64,000 nucleotides of DNA from Pseudomonas syringae KCTC 12500 (GCF_000507185.2 NZ_AYTM02000002.1:1883501-1947500); one strand, 5' to 3'; positions 44,963 through 55,785 are shown, numbered from the stretch's first letter. Notes: generated by a model from the sequence alone, not told the origin. Numbers and translations: made by a program.

Positions 44963-46443
44963 GGACGCTCCCGCTCCGCAAACAATGCCTGAACAAAGGG
45001 TTCGGCCTCGAAGGTACGCAGATCATCGATACCTTCACCGACGCCGATATAGCGAATCGGCAAGCCGAACTGCTTGGCCAAGGCGAAAATCACGCCGCCC
45101 TTGGCGGTGCCATCGAGCTTGGTCAGCGCCAGCCCGGTCAGCGTGACGGTCTGGTTGAATTGCTTGGCCTGATTGATAGCGTTCTGCCCGGTGCCCGCAT
45201 CGAGGACCAGCAGGACTTCATGAGGAGCGTCTGCGTCCAGCTTGCCGATCACGCGGCGAACCTTCTTCAACTCCTCCATCAGGTTGTCCTTGGTGTGCAG
45301 ACGTCCGGCGGTGTCGGCGATCAGTACGTCGATGCCACGAGCCTTGGCGGCCTGCACGGCATCGAAGATGACAGAAGCCGAGTCGGCACCGGTGTGCTGG
45401 GCGATGACCGGTATGTGATTACGCTCACCCCAGACCTGCAATTGCTCGACAGCTGCAGCGCGGAACGTGTCGCCCGCCGCCAGCATGACCTTCTTGCCTT
45501 CCAGTTGCAGCTTCTTGGCCAGCTTGCCGATGGTCGTGGTCTTGCCCGCGCCATTGACGCCGACCACCAGAATCACGAACGGCCTGTGTTCGGACTTGAT
45601 CACCAGCGGTTGCTCGACAGGCTTGAGCATCGCGGCCAGCTCGCCCTGCAACGAGGTGTACAGTGCCTGGGCGTCGGTCAACTGCTTGCGCGCGACCTTC
45701 TGGGTCAGGCTCTTGATGATCACCGAGGTGGCTTCAACGCCGACATCGGCGGTCAGCAGACGGGTTTCGATTTCTTCCAGCAGGTCGTCATCAATAGCCT
45801 TCTTGCCCAGAAACAGGCTGGCCATGCCTTCGCCAATGCTGGCGCTGGTCTTCGACAGGCCCTGCTTGAGACGTGCAAAGAAGCCGACCTTGCCGGTTTC
45901 CGGCTCAGGTGTCGGCGCAGGTGCCGGCACTGCAAGCTCTTGCGCAGCAGGCTGAACCGGTTGCGGCTCTGGCTCTGCAACAGGCTGAACCAGCACCGGC
46001 TCAGGCATCGCCAGCGGCGCGATATCCGCTACTGATTCCGCTACGACGGGTTCAGGCTCCAGCGGTTCGGGCACAACCTGGGCATGGTTTTGTTCAGGAA
46101 TGGCCGGCGTGACATGCGGCTCGCGCTCGTCGCTCAAGGCCACCGGCTCTTCAGTCACCGGCAAGGTCAACCAGGGCTGAGGCGACGGCGCGCCGGGCTC
46201 TACATGCAGTTGCGATGCAGGCGCAGTTGCTTCGACAGTGACTTCGGGCACCGATTGCGAGGCAACATGAGGCTCAACCTGCGGCGTCGCGGCAACCTGA
46301 TCGGCGATCGGGTCGGGTTGCATCGGGGATGATTCTGCTGGCTTCGGCTCGGCTTGCTGCGGCTTCTTGCGCAGCCATCCGAACAGGCCTTTCTTCTCTC
46401 CAGCCTCGGCTGGGGTCTTCTTGTCGTCGTTGGAACCAAACAT
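44959..46443 (-). CDS. ftsY: Signal recognition particle receptor FtsY
   Basis: 494 residues. The N-terminal A domain (about 1-190) is rich in Glu, Pro, Val and Ala and starts MFGSNDDKKTPAEAGEKKGL. The NG GTPase domain has G1 GVNGAGKTTTIGKLA, DTAGRLHTKDNLMEEL, and TKLDGTAKGG. It docks SRP-ribosome complexes at the Sec translocon. The A domain is low-complexity, common in Pseudomonas FtsY. It is divergent from the M16 peptidase pair. Confidence 0.95.
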   Translation of the reverse strand: MFGSNDDKKTPAEAGEKKGLFGWLRKKPQQAEPKPAESSPMQPDPIADQVAATPQVEPHVASQSVPEVTVEATAPASQLHVEPGAPSPQPWLTLPVTEEPVALSDEREPHVTPAIPEQNHAQVVPEPLEPEPVVAESVADIAPLAMPEPVLVQPVAEPEPQPVQPAAQELAVPAPAPTPEPETGKVGFFARLKQGLSKTSASIGEGMASLFLGKKAIDDDLLEEIETRLLTADVGVEATSVIIKSLTQKVARKQLTDAQALYTSLQGELAAMLKPVEQPLVIKSEHRPFVILVVGVNGAGKTTTIGKLAKKLQLEGKKVMLAAGDTFRAAAVEQLQVWGERNHIPVIAQHTGADSASVIFDAVQAAKARGIDVLIADTAGRLHTKDNLMEELKKVRRVIGKLDADAPHEVLLVLDAGTGQNAINQAKQFNQTVTLTGLALTKLDGTAKGGVIFALAKQFGLPIRYIGVGEGIDDLRTFEAEPFVQALFAERERP

Positions 46444-46699
46444 GGATGACGGCTATCTCAAGGTTGCGGGGCGCCAGAGGGCGACCCGGAAAAATTCTGA
46501 CATGCAAAACAGACTGCGTTTAGGACTTCTTGTTCACTCAACGGCCGCTTGTGCAGCTACCTTTACCTGCGTTTCAGACAGGTTTCACTCGCAATCGGCC
46601 AGTGAAGGCTGTCTCTGAAGCAAACGGATCAGTATCCTAACACCCCCGCGCCCGCCGACGCTAAGTTCAAGCGGGCCGTCCTACAGGTTCAAACTACGA

Positions 46700-48052
46700 A
46701 TGAATGCTTTAGCCCGCCGCGCCGCAGGCCTGCTGCTCAGCACAATTTGTCTGCCTTTGACAGCATTGGCTGCCGATCCGCAACCGACTCACGAATTCAC
46801 CCTCGACAATGGCCTGAAGGTTGTTGTCCGCGAAGACCACCGGGCTCCAGTGGTGGTTTCGCAGATCTGGTACAAAGTCGGCTCCAGCTACGAAACGCCG
46901 GGCCAGACCGGTCTGTCCCACGCGCTTGAGCACATGATGTTCAAAGGCAGCAGCAAAACCGGACCGGGCGAGTCTTCGCTGATTCTGCGCGATCTGGGCG
47001 CTGAAGAGAATGCGTTCACCAGCGACGACTACACCGCTTATTACCAGGTGCTGGCGCGAGACCGTCTGGGCGTAGCGCTGGAACTGGAAGCCGATCGCAT
47101 GGCGACCCTGAAACTGCCCGCCGACGAGTTCAGCCGCGAGATCGAGGTTATCAAGGAAGAGCGTCGCCTGCGTACCGATGACCAGCCAATGGGCAAGGCG
47201 TTCGAGCGTTTCAAGGCGATGGCCTACCCTGCCAGCGGTTACCACACACCGACCATCGGCTGGATGGCGGACCTGGAGCGCATGAAGGTCGAAGAACTGC
47301 GCCACTGGTACGAATCCTGGTATGCGCCGAACAACGCCACGCTGGTAGTGGTCGGTGATGTGCAGCCGGACGACGTCAAAGCCCTGGCAGAACGCTTCTT
47401 CGGATCGATCCCGCGCCGCGATGTACCGCCGTCGAAAAAACCGCTTGAACTGGCCGAACCCGGTGAGCGCAAGATCACCCTTCACGTCAAAACCCAGTTG
47501 CCGAGCCTGATCTACGGTTTCAACGTACCGAGTGTCGCAACTGCTGAGGATCCACGCTCGGCCAACGCACTGCGCCTGATTGCAGCGCTGCTCGACGGTG
47601 GTTACAGCGCACGCATTTCCTCACGCCTGGAACGTGGCGAAGAGCTGGTCTCCGGTGCCTCGTCGCGTTACGACGCGTTCGCTCGCGGCGACAGCCTGTT
47701 CATGATCAGCGCCACACCCAACCTGCAGAAGAAGAAAACCCTGGCCGACGTGGAAGCCGGAATCTGGCGCCTGCTCGATGAGCTGAAAACCAAGGCACCG
47801 TCCGCCGAGGAGCTGGAGCGTGTCCGGGCTCAGGTAATTGCCAGTGTGGTCTACGAGCGCGACTCGATCACCAGCCAGGCAACCATGATCGGAGAGCTGG
47901 AAACCGTCGGCCTGTCCTGGAAGCTGATGGACAATGAACTGGAGGCGCTGCAGAGCGTAACCCCGCAAGACATCCAGAAAGCTGCCAACACCTATTTCAC
48001 CCGTGAGCGCCTCAGCGTTGCGCACGTTCTGCCTGAGGAGAAAGCCAAATGA
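46700..48052 (+). CDS. M16 zinc metallopeptidase, catalytic partner
   Basis: 450 residues with a signal peptide (LLLSTICLPLTALA). The inverted zinc motif HALEH (H74, E77, H78) and the downstream zinc Glu region (EIEVIKEERRLR) are present, so this subunit should be active. The second M16-like domain contains the C-terminal part of the clamshell. It is paired with the next gene by a four-base overlap; such Pseudomonas pairs resemble periplasmic two-subunit M16B peptidases. The substrate is unknown. Confidence 0.92.
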   Translation: MNALARRAAGLLLSTICLPLTALAADPQPTHEFTLDNGLKVVVREDHRAPVVVSQIWYKVGSSYETPGQTGLSHALEHMMFKGSSKTGPGESSLILRDLGAEENAFTSDDYTAYYQVLARDRLGVALELEADRMATLKLPADEFSREIEVIKEERRLRTDDQPMGKAFERFKAMAYPASGYHTPTIGWMADLERMKVEELRHWYESWYAPNNATLVVVGDVQPDDVKALAERFFGSIPRRDVPPSKKPLELAEPGERKITLHVKTQLPSLIYGFNVPSVATAEDPRSANALRLIAALLDGGYSARISSRLERGEELVSGASSRYDAFARGDSLFMISATPNLQKKKTLADVEAGIWRLLDELKTKAPSAEELERVRAQVIASVVYERDSITSQATMIGELETVGLSWKLMDNELEALQSVTPQDIQKAANTYFTRERLSVAHVLPEEKAK

Positions 48053-49539
48053 TCACGCGCAATGCTCCACGTCATGCGCTGCTTGGCCTGATCCTGGCCG
48101 GTTCGCTCGGTGCCTTTGTCGCACTGCCAGCCCTGGCCGACGACGCCCCTGCCGAGCCAAGCCAGGCCGCTCCCGCGCTGGGCAGCAACTTGCAGACTCT
48201 CAAGGAACTGGACGGCAAGGCTCCGGCCCGTCGCGCCCTGAATATCCAGACCTGGAATACCGCCGAGGGCGCTCGCGTGCTGTTCGTGGAGTCCCGCGAG
48301 TTGCCGATGTTCGACATGCGTCTGACGTTCGCTGCGGGCAGCAGCCAGGACCAGAAATCGCCCGGCATTGCCCTGCTGACCAACGCCATGCTCAACGAAG
48401 GCATCAAAGGCAAGGACGTCAACGCGATCGCCCAGGGTTTCGAAGGTCTGGGCGCCGACTTCAGCAACGGATCCTACCGCGACATGGCGGTGGCTTCGTT
48501 ACGCAGCCTGAGTGCTGCGGACAAGCGCGATCCGGCCCTGAAGCTGTTCAGTGAAGTGGTGGGCAAGCCCACCTTCCCTGCCGATTCTCTGGCCCGCATC
48601 AAGAACCAGTTGATCGCCAGCTTCGAGACTCAGAAACAGAACCCAGGCGCTATCGCCAGCAAGGAACTGTTCAATCGTCTGTACGGCGATCACCCCTACG
48701 CTCACCCGAGCGAAGGCGACGCCAAGAGCGTCAATGCCATCACCCTGGCTCAGCTCAAGGCATTCCACGCCAAGGGCTATGCGGCGGGCAATGCAGTGAT
48801 TGCTCTGGTCGGTGACCTGTCGCGAGACGAAGCACAGGCCATCGCGGCACAGGTCTCGGCCTCGTTGCCCAAAGGCCCGGCGCTGGCCAAGGTCGCTGAT
48901 CCGGTCGAGCCCAAGGCCGGCACTACGCACATCGAATTCGCCTCCAACCAGACGCATCAGATGCTCGCGCAGCTGGGTGTCGACCGCAACGATCCGGACT
49001 ACGCGGCGCTGACCGTGGGTAACTCGGTCTTGGGCGGTGGCGGCTTCGGCAGCCGGCTGATGACCGAAGTGCGGGAAAAACGCGGCCTGACCTACGGCGT
49101 GTCTTCCGGCTTCACCGCCATGCAGGTGGCGGGGCCATTCATGATCGGCCTGCAGACGCGCGCGGAAATGAGCGAAAACACCCTCAAGCTGGTGCAGGAC
49201 ATCATTCGAGACTTCCTCGCCAATGGTCCGACCCAGAAAGAAGTCGACGATGTGAAGCGCGAACTGACCGGTAGCTTCCCGCTGACCGCAGCCAGCAATT
49301 CGGCCATCGTGGGACAGTTGGGCGCCATCGGCTTCTACAACCTGCCGTTGACCTACCTCGAGGACTACATGGCCACCGCCCAGAACGTGACCGTCGAACA
49401 GGTGAAAGCGGCAATGAGCAAGCACCTGAGCGCCGACAAGATGGTCATCGTCACCGTGGGCCCGACCGTTGAGCAAAAACCATTGCCGGCGCCGACCGAC
49501 AAACCCGTCCGCCAACCTGCAGGGGTCCCGGAACACTGA
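48049..49539 (+). CDS. M16-family protein lacking the zinc motif
   Basis: 496 residues with a signal peptide ending ALA-DDAP. It has the M16 fold landmarks (RLTFAAGSSQDQKSPGIALL, YGDHPYAHPSEG) and the conserved substrate-side pair VREKRGLTYGVSS. Where the catalytic HxxEH should be it reads LLTNAMLNEG. It is therefore the non-catalytic half that completes the chamber for the upstream active subunit (M16B two-subunit rule). Its TGA overlaps the rsmD ATG. Confidence 0.92.
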   Translation: MITRNAPRHALLGLILAGSLGAFVALPALADDAPAEPSQAAPALGSNLQTLKELDGKAPARRALNIQTWNTAEGARVLFVESRELPMFDMRLTFAAGSSQDQKSPGIALLTNAMLNEGIKGKDVNAIAQGFEGLGADFSNGSYRDMAVASLRSLSAADKRDPALKLFSEVVGKPTFPADSLARIKNQLIASFETQKQNPGAIASKELFNRLYGDHPYAHPSEGDAKSVNAITLAQLKAFHAKGYAAGNAVIALVGDLSRDEAQAIAAQVSASLPKGPALAKVADPVEPKAGTTHIEFASNQTHQMLAQLGVDRNDPDYAALTVGNSVLGGGGFGSRLMTEVREKRGLTYGVSSGFTAMQVAGPFMIGLQTRAEMSENTLKLVQDIIRDFLANGPTQKEVDDVKRELTGSFPLTAASNSAIVGQLGAIGFYNLPLTYLEDYMATAQNVTVEQVKAAMSKHLSADKMVIVTVGPTVEQKPLPAPTDKPVRQPAGVPEH

Positions 49540-50123
49540 TGGCCAATCCACGTCCGAAGGGCCACAACGGCCTGGGTCAGCTTCGTATCATCGGCGGAGA
49601 ATGGGGCAGCCGCCGCCTGACCTTCCCCGACGCCCCAGGCTTGCGCCCGACACCTGATCGCGTGCGCGAAACCCTGTTCAACTGGCTGGCCCCCTACATC
49701 GCCGGTGCCAGGGTGCTGGACGTTTTCACGGGCAGCGGCGCGCTGTATTTCGAAGCCTTGTCGCGTGGCGCCAGCATGGGCCTGGCCCTGGACAGCAACG
49801 CGGCAGCCATCGCCAGCCTGCGCCAGAACCTCAATGCACTGAACTGCACCAGCGGCCAGGTCTCCCAGACCGACGCCCTGCGCCATCTGGAAACCGCCAC
49901 CGCGTCGCCCTTCGACGTCGTGTTCCTCGACCCGCCCTTCCATCAGGGCCTGCTGGCTTCAGCCTGCAACCTGCTGGAAAGCCACGGCTGGCTGGCCGAC
50001 ACCGCCTGGATCTACACCGAAAGCGAAACACCGCCATCGACCACCGGCTTGCCGGGCAGCTGGCGATTGCACCGCGAGAAAAAGGCCGGGCAGGTGTATT
50101 ACGCCTTGTGGCAGCGGGGCTAG
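49539..50123 (+). CDS. rsmD: 16S rRNA (guanine966-N2)-methyltransferase RsmD
   Basis: 194 residues. N-terminal LRIIGGEWGSRRLTFPD, then RPTPDRVRETLFNWL, DVFTGSGALYFEALSRGA (SAM) and VFLDPPFHQGLL (catalytic DPPF) give the full RsmD pattern. It is coupled to the M16 pair by a TGATG overlap. A nine-pair hairpin (50138-50162, AATGGAGCG/CGCTCCATT) lies just after the stop but has no T run. Confidence 0.95.
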   Translation: MANPRPKGHNGLGQLRIIGGEWGSRRLTFPDAPGLRPTPDRVRETLFNWLAPYIAGARVLDVFTGSGALYFEALSRGASMGLALDSNAAAIASLRQNLNALNCTSGQVSQTDALRHLETATASPFDVVFLDPPFHQGLLASACNLLESHGWLADTAWIYTESETPPSTTGLPGSWRLHREKKAGQVYYALWQRG

Positions 50124-50137
50124 CCCAAGTACCACTG

Positions 50138-50162
50138 AATGGAGCGTTTGGCGCGCTCCATT
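50138..50162. terminator. Hairpin downstream of rsmD
   Basis: AATGGAGCG (50138-50146) pairs with CGCTCCATT (50154-50162) around a seven-base loop, 15 bases beyond the rsmD stop. CCTGCCTC follows, not T residues, so an intrinsic terminator is doubtful; a 3' stabiliser is possible. Confidence 0.4.
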
Positions 50163-50188
50163 CCTGCCTCAATCCCCTCCCAGATAAT

Positions 50189-50242
50189 GCGACCTACTTG
50201 AATCAAGATGTCGAACTGGTCGATTATCTGGATTACCACTGA
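50189..50242 (+). pseudogene. higB 3' stub upstream of higA
   Basis: The frame ending at TGA 50240-50242 reads ATYLNQDVELVDYLDYH and stops 12 bases before higA. HigB-type RelE toxins end in ...DVEIVDYH, and higB normally precedes higA at this spacing. No start codon or upstream toxin sequence is present, because rsmD and a hairpin occupy the space. Only the last dozen or so codons of the toxin gene appear to remain, with LDY possibly a small duplication. Confidence 0.55.
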
Positions 50243-50254
50243 GCGGAGGTCCCC

Positions 50255-50548
50255 GTGGAAATGCATAACCCCCCACATCCGGGCGAAATCCTGCTTGAAG
50301 AGGTGATTCCCGGTCTGCAGACCACGGTTTCGGAGTTCGCCAGCCATCTGGGTTTTGCCAGAGAGACCCTTTCGGAAATACTGCATGGCCTTGCGCCTGT
50401 AAGCCCTGACCTGGCAGTAAGGCTTGAACGGGCGGGCATCAGCAGCGCGCGTCTATGGCTGAGCATTCAGGCCGATCACGACCTTTGGCAGGCCGAGCAT
50501 CGCGAGCAGCCGCCAATCGAGCCTTATGTCAGAGCAGGTCAAGGTTAG
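50255..50548 (+). CDS. higA: HigA-family antitoxin, apparently without its toxin
   Basis: 97 residues. The opening MHNPPHPGEILLEEVIPG and an XRE helix-turn-helix (SEFASHLGFARETLSEILHG, about residues 26-45) followed by DLAVRLERAGISSARLWLSIQ are typical HigA. The GTG at 50255 fits the GGAGG site best; an ATG two codons later is the alternative. HigA normally neutralises HigB and represses its own operon. Here it may persist as an orphan repressor or anti-addiction relic. Confidence 0.88.
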   Translation: MEMHNPPHPGEILLEEVIPGLQTTVSEFASHLGFARETLSEILHGLAPVSPDLAVRLERAGISSARLWLSIQADHDLWQAEHREQPPIEPYVRAGQG

Positions 50549-50648
50549 CAACGCGTCGCGGGGACAAGCCACCACGCTACTTGAATTCCCCCCTTACATC
50601 CCGGACTGCTTAGTGGCAACGTATAGCCAGTCACCCCTGAACTGATCG

Positions 50649-51695
50649 TTGAGCAAGCACGTGTCCACACGCCCTACCTTTCTGTCCCATGCCAATCCAT
50701 TCGTCCCGGCCGTCGGCATGGGCAATCCGCATTTGCAGACGCTTTGGGGGCCGCTGCTGCGCAAGCCGACGTTGCTGGCGCGGACGCGCGAGCGGTTGTG
50801 GTTGCAGGATGGGGACTTTCTGGACATGGACTGGCATGGTCCGGATGAGTCCGATAAACCCTTGGTGCTGGTATTGCACGGCCTGACCGGGTCGTCCAAC
50901 TCGCCCTATGTTGCCGGCCTGCAAAAGGCCATGGCTGCGCTGGGCTGGCCGAGTGTGGCGTTGAACTGGCGCGGTTGCTCGGGAGAACCCAACCTGCTGT
51001 CGCGCAGTTATCATTCCGGGGCGAGCGAGGATCTGGCCGAGGTGATCGCCCATTTGCGTTCGCTGCGGCCATTGGCCCCGATTTATGCGGCGGGGTATTC
51101 GCTGGGCGGCAATGTGCTGCTCAAGTACCTCGGCGAATCCGGCGCTGGCAGTGATTTACAGGGCGCCGTGGCGGTGTCTGTGCCGTTTCGTCTGGACGAA
51201 TGCGCCAACCGTATCGGTCAAGGCTTCTCGCGGGTTTATCAGCGCCACTTCATGCGCGAAATGCTGGCCTATATCCGTGACAAGCAGCATCGGTTCCAGC
51301 ATGAAGGCATCAGCGAGGGCCTGGCCGAACTCGCCGCGCTGGGCTCACTGGAGAACATGCGCACCTTCTGGGACTTCGATGGCCGGGTGACTGCGCCGCT
51401 GCACGGTTTTACCGATGCCACGGATTATTACCGCAGGGCGTCCAGCCGCTACTACCTGGGCCAGATTCAGACGCCGACGCTGATCATCCAGTCCAGCGAC
51501 GACCCGTTCGTGTTCCCTCACAGCCTGCCCGAGCCCAGCGAGCTATCGTCCTGCACCGAATTCGAACTGCACACCAAGGGCGGGCATGTCGGCTTCGTCG
51601 AAGGCTCGCTTCGTAATCCGCGCTATTACCTCGAACGTCGCATCCCGCTGTGGCTATGCGCCGCCCAAGAGCGCGACGGCTCGCCCACCAGTTGA
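50649..51695 (+). CDS. YheT-family alpha/beta hydrolase
   Basis: 348 residues from TTG 50649; a GTG at 50661 is an alternative start and neither has a strong ribosome site. Family marks: N-terminal NPHLQTLWGPLLRK, VLHGLTGSSNSPYV, the nucleophile elbow AAGYSLGGNVLLKYLGE (Ser), and SSDDPFVFPHSLP with the catalytic Asp. The catalytic His is in TKGGHVGFVEG. The substrate is not established for this family (esterase-like). Confidence 0.88.
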   Translation: MSKHVSTRPTFLSHANPFVPAVGMGNPHLQTLWGPLLRKPTLLARTRERLWLQDGDFLDMDWHGPDESDKPLVLVLHGLTGSSNSPYVAGLQKAMAALGWPSVALNWRGCSGEPNLLSRSYHSGASEDLAEVIAHLRSLRPLAPIYAAGYSLGGNVLLKYLGESGAGSDLQGAVAVSVPFRLDECANRIGQGFSRVYQRHFMREMLAYIRDKQHRFQHEGISEGLAELAALGSLENMRTFWDFDGRVTAPLHGFTDATDYYRRASSRYYLGQIQTPTLIIQSSDDPFVFPHSLPEPSELSSCTEFELHTKGGHVGFVEGSLRNPRYYLERRIPLWLCAAQERDGSPTS

Positions 51696-51709
51696 TAACT
51701 GATAACGAA

Positions 51710-52567
51710 TCAATCGGCGCCCGTGGCGATTTCACGCTCAGGATCGTTGATCCACTCGCTCCACGAACCCGCATACAGCGTTGCCAGCGGATAGCCGGCC
51801 AGACACAGGGCGAACAGGTTGTGGCAGGCGGTGACACCTGAACCGCAATAGGACACCAGGCTCTCGGGCGGGCGGCCCTGCAGCTTTTCAGCGAAACGCT
51901 GCCTGAGCTGCTCGGGCGGCAAAAAGCGTCCATCCGCGCCAAGGTTGTCAGTACAGGCCGCACACTGCGCACCGGGAATATGCCCGGCCACCGGATCCAG
52001 AGGTTCTACGTCGCCTCGAAAGCGGGCTTCGGCGCGCGCGTCGATCAAGGTCATTTCCGGGCGTCCCAGACGACCCTGCAAGCGACTGCCGCTGAGCACC
52101 ATGGACATGTCCGGCTCACCGCTGAAATGACCGGGTTCACGGTTGGGCGCATCGAGGCTCAACGGCAGCCCCGCGGCGTGCCAGGCCTTCAGCCCGCCAT
52201 CGAGCAGGTAGACGCCTTCACGCTTGCCCATCCAGGCCAGCAACCACCAGGCCCGTGCGGCATACATTCCCGGACCATCGTCATAGAGCACCACATCGCT
52301 GTCGGCGTTGATGCCCCATGCCTGAAAGCATTGCAGCAAAGCGGCGGGATCGGGCAGTGGATGACGTCCGGTCTTGCCCTTTATCACAGGCCCGCTGAGG
52401 TCGCGCTTCAGATCGGCAAAAGACGCGCCTTCGATACGCCCCTGGGCATAACTGCGTTGACCATAGTCGGAGTCTTCGAGCGCGTAGCGGCAATCGAGAA
52501 TCACCAGGCCTGGAGTTTTCTGGCGTTCAGCCAGGTGCTCAGGGTTGATCAGTTGCGCAATGGACAT
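51710..52567 (-). CDS. sseA: 3-Mercaptopyruvate/thiosulfate sulfurtransferase
   Basis: 285 residues, two rhodanese domains. The first is non-catalytic (ILDCRYALEDSDYGQRSYAQ). The second has the active loop YCGSGVTACHNL with the persulfide Cys; the loop CGSGVT is the mercaptopyruvate-type sequence, whereas rhodanese proper has CRKGVT. The sulfurtransferase call is firm and the substrate preference is an inference from the loop. The gene is convergent with the hydrolase, 14 bases apart. Confidence 0.85.
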   Translation of the reverse strand: MSIAQLINPEHLAERQKTPGLVILDCRYALEDSDYGQRSYAQGRIEGASFADLKRDLSGPVIKGKTGRHPLPDPAALLQCFQAWGINADSDVVLYDDGPGMYAARAWWLLAWMGKREGVYLLDGGLKAWHAAGLPLSLDAPNREPGHFSGEPDMSMVLSGSRLQGRLGRPEMTLIDARAEARFRGDVEPLDPVAGHIPGAQCAACTDNLGADGRFLPPEQLRQRFAEKLQGRPPESLVSYCGSGVTACHNLFALCLAGYPLATLYAGSWSEWINDPEREIATGAD

Positions 52568-52621
52568 GACACTCTCCCGTGGCAGAGAACCGACAAGCTG
52601 GCTGCTCTTCGGTCCCGGAAT

Positions 52622-53284
52622 TCACATCAGAACCTCTGGCAGCGATGCGTGAAACGTTTCGCACAGTGCATCGAACGCTTCGCGAGCCTGAGGCGCGACA
52701 AAAACAGATTCGAGCATAAGTACCTGATAGACGCCACGTCGAATAGCCGATTGGTTGATCTCCGTAGAGTTTTCCCGATTGGTGCACAGAAAACGCACCC
52801 ACGACGTCAGGACGATCCAGGTGTTGAGACTGGTCCATTCGATCTGCGACTCATCCATCTTCAGGATGCCTGCCTTGATGAATCCCCGGTAGATGGTCAT
52901 CGCCTGCATCAGGCAGCGGTATGAAAAACGCCGATAACGCCGCGCCAGTTCCTCATCCGACGTCAGCAGGTGCTCAAGGTCACGGTGCAGAAAACGATAG
53001 CGCCACATGGCGTCGATGATCGCCAGGAAGTAATCGCGCTTGTCCTCGATGGTCGGCGTACGGTCGGCTGGCAGGGTCAGGAAACTGCCGATCAGCACCT
53101 CGTATTCGGAGAACAGTTCGGCGATGATCGCCTGCTTGTTGGCGAAGTGGTAATAGAGATTGCCGGGCGAAATTTCCATGTGCGCAGCGATGTGATTGGT
53201 GGTCACACTACGCTCGCCCTGCTGATTGAACAGTTCCAGACTGGTTTGCACGATTCGTTCACGGGTTTTGGTACGCGGTGCCAT
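52622..53284 (-). CDS. TetR-family transcriptional regulator
   Basis: 220 residues. The N-terminal helix-turn-helix (RERIVQTSLELFNQQGERSV, TNHIAAHMEISPGNLYYHF; about residues 8-55) is canonical. The ligand domain begins ANKQAIIAELFSEYE and contains DAMWRYRFLHRDLEHLL, as in regulators near coaD in Pseudomonas. The ligand and targets are unknown; the oxidoreductase and aldehyde dehydrogenase genes that I recall beside the P. aeruginosa homologue are absent here. Confidence 0.88.
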   Translation of the reverse strand: MAPRTKTRERIVQTSLELFNQQGERSVTTNHIAAHMEISPGNLYYHFANKQAIIAELFSEYEVLIGSFLTLPADRTPTIEDKRDYFLAIIDAMWRYRFLHRDLEHLLTSDEELARRYRRFSYRCLMQAMTIYRGFIKAGILKMDESQIEWTSLNTWIVLTSWVRFLCTNRENSTEINQSAIRRGVYQVLMLESVFVAPQAREAFDALCETFHASLPEVLM

Positions 53285-54132
<848 letters not shown>

Positions 54133-54167
54133 ACTCGCTGCATGTGAAGGTGCATCCCGAAGCCTAA

Positions 54168-54491
<324 letters not shown>

Positions 54492-54492
<1 letters not shown>

Positions 54493-54830
54493 TACTGCTG
54501 CTTGCCGTACCCGTCGCCCGTGCAACCCAGGCAACGCACGAAGGCTGCCTTGCCCGGATCCACCACCAGCGCCTTGCCCGTTGCCCCAAGGTTGCCGCCT
54601 GCCGCTGCAAAAGGCGCGGCGATCACGAACAGGCCTGTGCCGATAACGGTGGCCGCGATCAACAAGGGTCGGGCAATCAGCAAGTCACCGATCATGGCAA
54701 ACGCCGGCGGGTTCTGGATGGTGTAGACCGGATCGCCGCTGCCTGTGGTGACATCGGCGGCAACCGCTGGCAGCGCCTGCAGGCCGGTGAACAACACCAG
54801 CGTGGCAGCGAGAATACGAAACGGGCTCAT
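54492..54830 (-). CDS. Secreted/membrane hypothetical protein
   Basis: 112 residues from the ATG at 54830. A signal peptide ([21 protein letters not shown]) is followed by a short exported part and a hydrophobic segment ([20 protein letters not shown]), then [25 protein letters not shown]. Similar proteins in Pseudomonas carry the label multidrug transporter, which nothing in the sequence supports. Function unknown. Confidence 0.75.
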
Positions 54831-54927
54831 GGCTTGATCCTTCAGGCGTAGCAAATAATTAAGGTGCCATCACTATAAACAGGGCTGTGGGTTAAGCAAA
54901 TGGCCCAGAGCCCCTGTCATGCGTATT

Positions 54928-55740
54928 TCAGCGCTGACATTTCGGGCAGTAAACGCTGGCGCGCTGGCCCAGCTTGACCTCACGCAGCGTCGTACCGCAT
55001 ACCTTGCATGGCTGACCGCCACGCCCATACGCAAACAATTCCTGCTGGAAATACCCGGGCTTGCCGTCGCCGCCAATGAAGTCACGCAGGGTGGTGCCGC
55101 CACGCTCTATCGCGTAGGCCAGAATGCGCTTGATCTCGATGGCCAGCTTCAGGTAACGCGCCCGGGACACACTCCCGGCTTCGCGGCGCGGGTCGATGCC
55201 CGCGGCGAACAGCGCTTCGGTCGCATAGATATTGCCCACCCCGACCACAACGGCGTTGTCCATGACGAACGGCTTGACCGCGATCGACTTGCCACGCGAA
55301 CGCTCGTAAAGACGTTGACCATCGAACAGATCGGTCAGCGGCTCCGGCCCCAGGCGGATCAACAGTTCGTGGTTGTGCGGATCAAGGCTCCAGAGCATCG
55401 CGCCGAAGCGACGCGGGTCGGTGTATCGCAAGGCCAGCCCGGACTCCAGTTCGATATCGACGTGCTCATGCTTGAGCGCCGGAAGCCCGGCTTCGACCAG
55501 ACGCAGATTCCCGGACATGCCCAGATGGCTGATCAAGGTGCCCACCTCAGCCTGGATCAGCAGGTACTTGGCGCGCCGATCGACCTGCACGATGCGCTGG
55601 CCGGACAGGCGAACGTCCAGATCTTCGGGAATGGGCCAGCGCAAGCGGCTGTCGCGCACGATCACGCGGCTGACGCGCTGACCTTCAAGATGCGGCGCAA
55701 TGCCGCGACGGGTGGTTTCGACTTCAGGTAATTCAGGCAT
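54928..55740 (-). CDS. mutM: Formamidopyrimidine-DNA glycosylase
   Basis: Excises 8-oxoguanine and related lesions; 270 residues. The start at 55740 leaves Pro2-Glu3 as the catalytic N terminus ([13 protein letters not shown]); an ATG two codons upstream would bury it and is rejected. The beta-hairpin lysine region (GHLGM-type, [10 protein letters not shown]), [20 protein letters not shown] (H2TH) and zinc finger [12 protein letters not shown]...YCPKCQR are intact. Confidence 0.96.
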   Translation of the reverse strand: MPELPEVETTRRGIAPHLEGQRVSRVIVRDSRLRWPIPEDLDVRLSGQRIVQVDRRAKYLLIQAEVGTLISHLGMSGNLRLVEAGLPALKHEHVDIELESGLALRYTDPRRFGAMLWSLDPHNHELLIRLGPEPLTDLFDGQRLYERSRGKSIAVKPFVMDNAVVVGVGNIYATEALFAAGIDPRREAGSVSRARYLKLAIEIKRILAYAIERGGTTLRDFIGGDGKPGYFQQELFAYGRGGQPCKVCGTTLREVKLGQRASVYCPKCQR

Positions 55741-55785
55741 GGACAACTCGGTCGTGCAGAAAGGACAGGCCGGGACGGCGCCGGA

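Noticed and set aside
55741..55746. mutM start two codons upstream (MSMPELPEV)
   Set aside because: The enzyme needs Pro as the first residue after Met removal, so the second ATG must be the real start.
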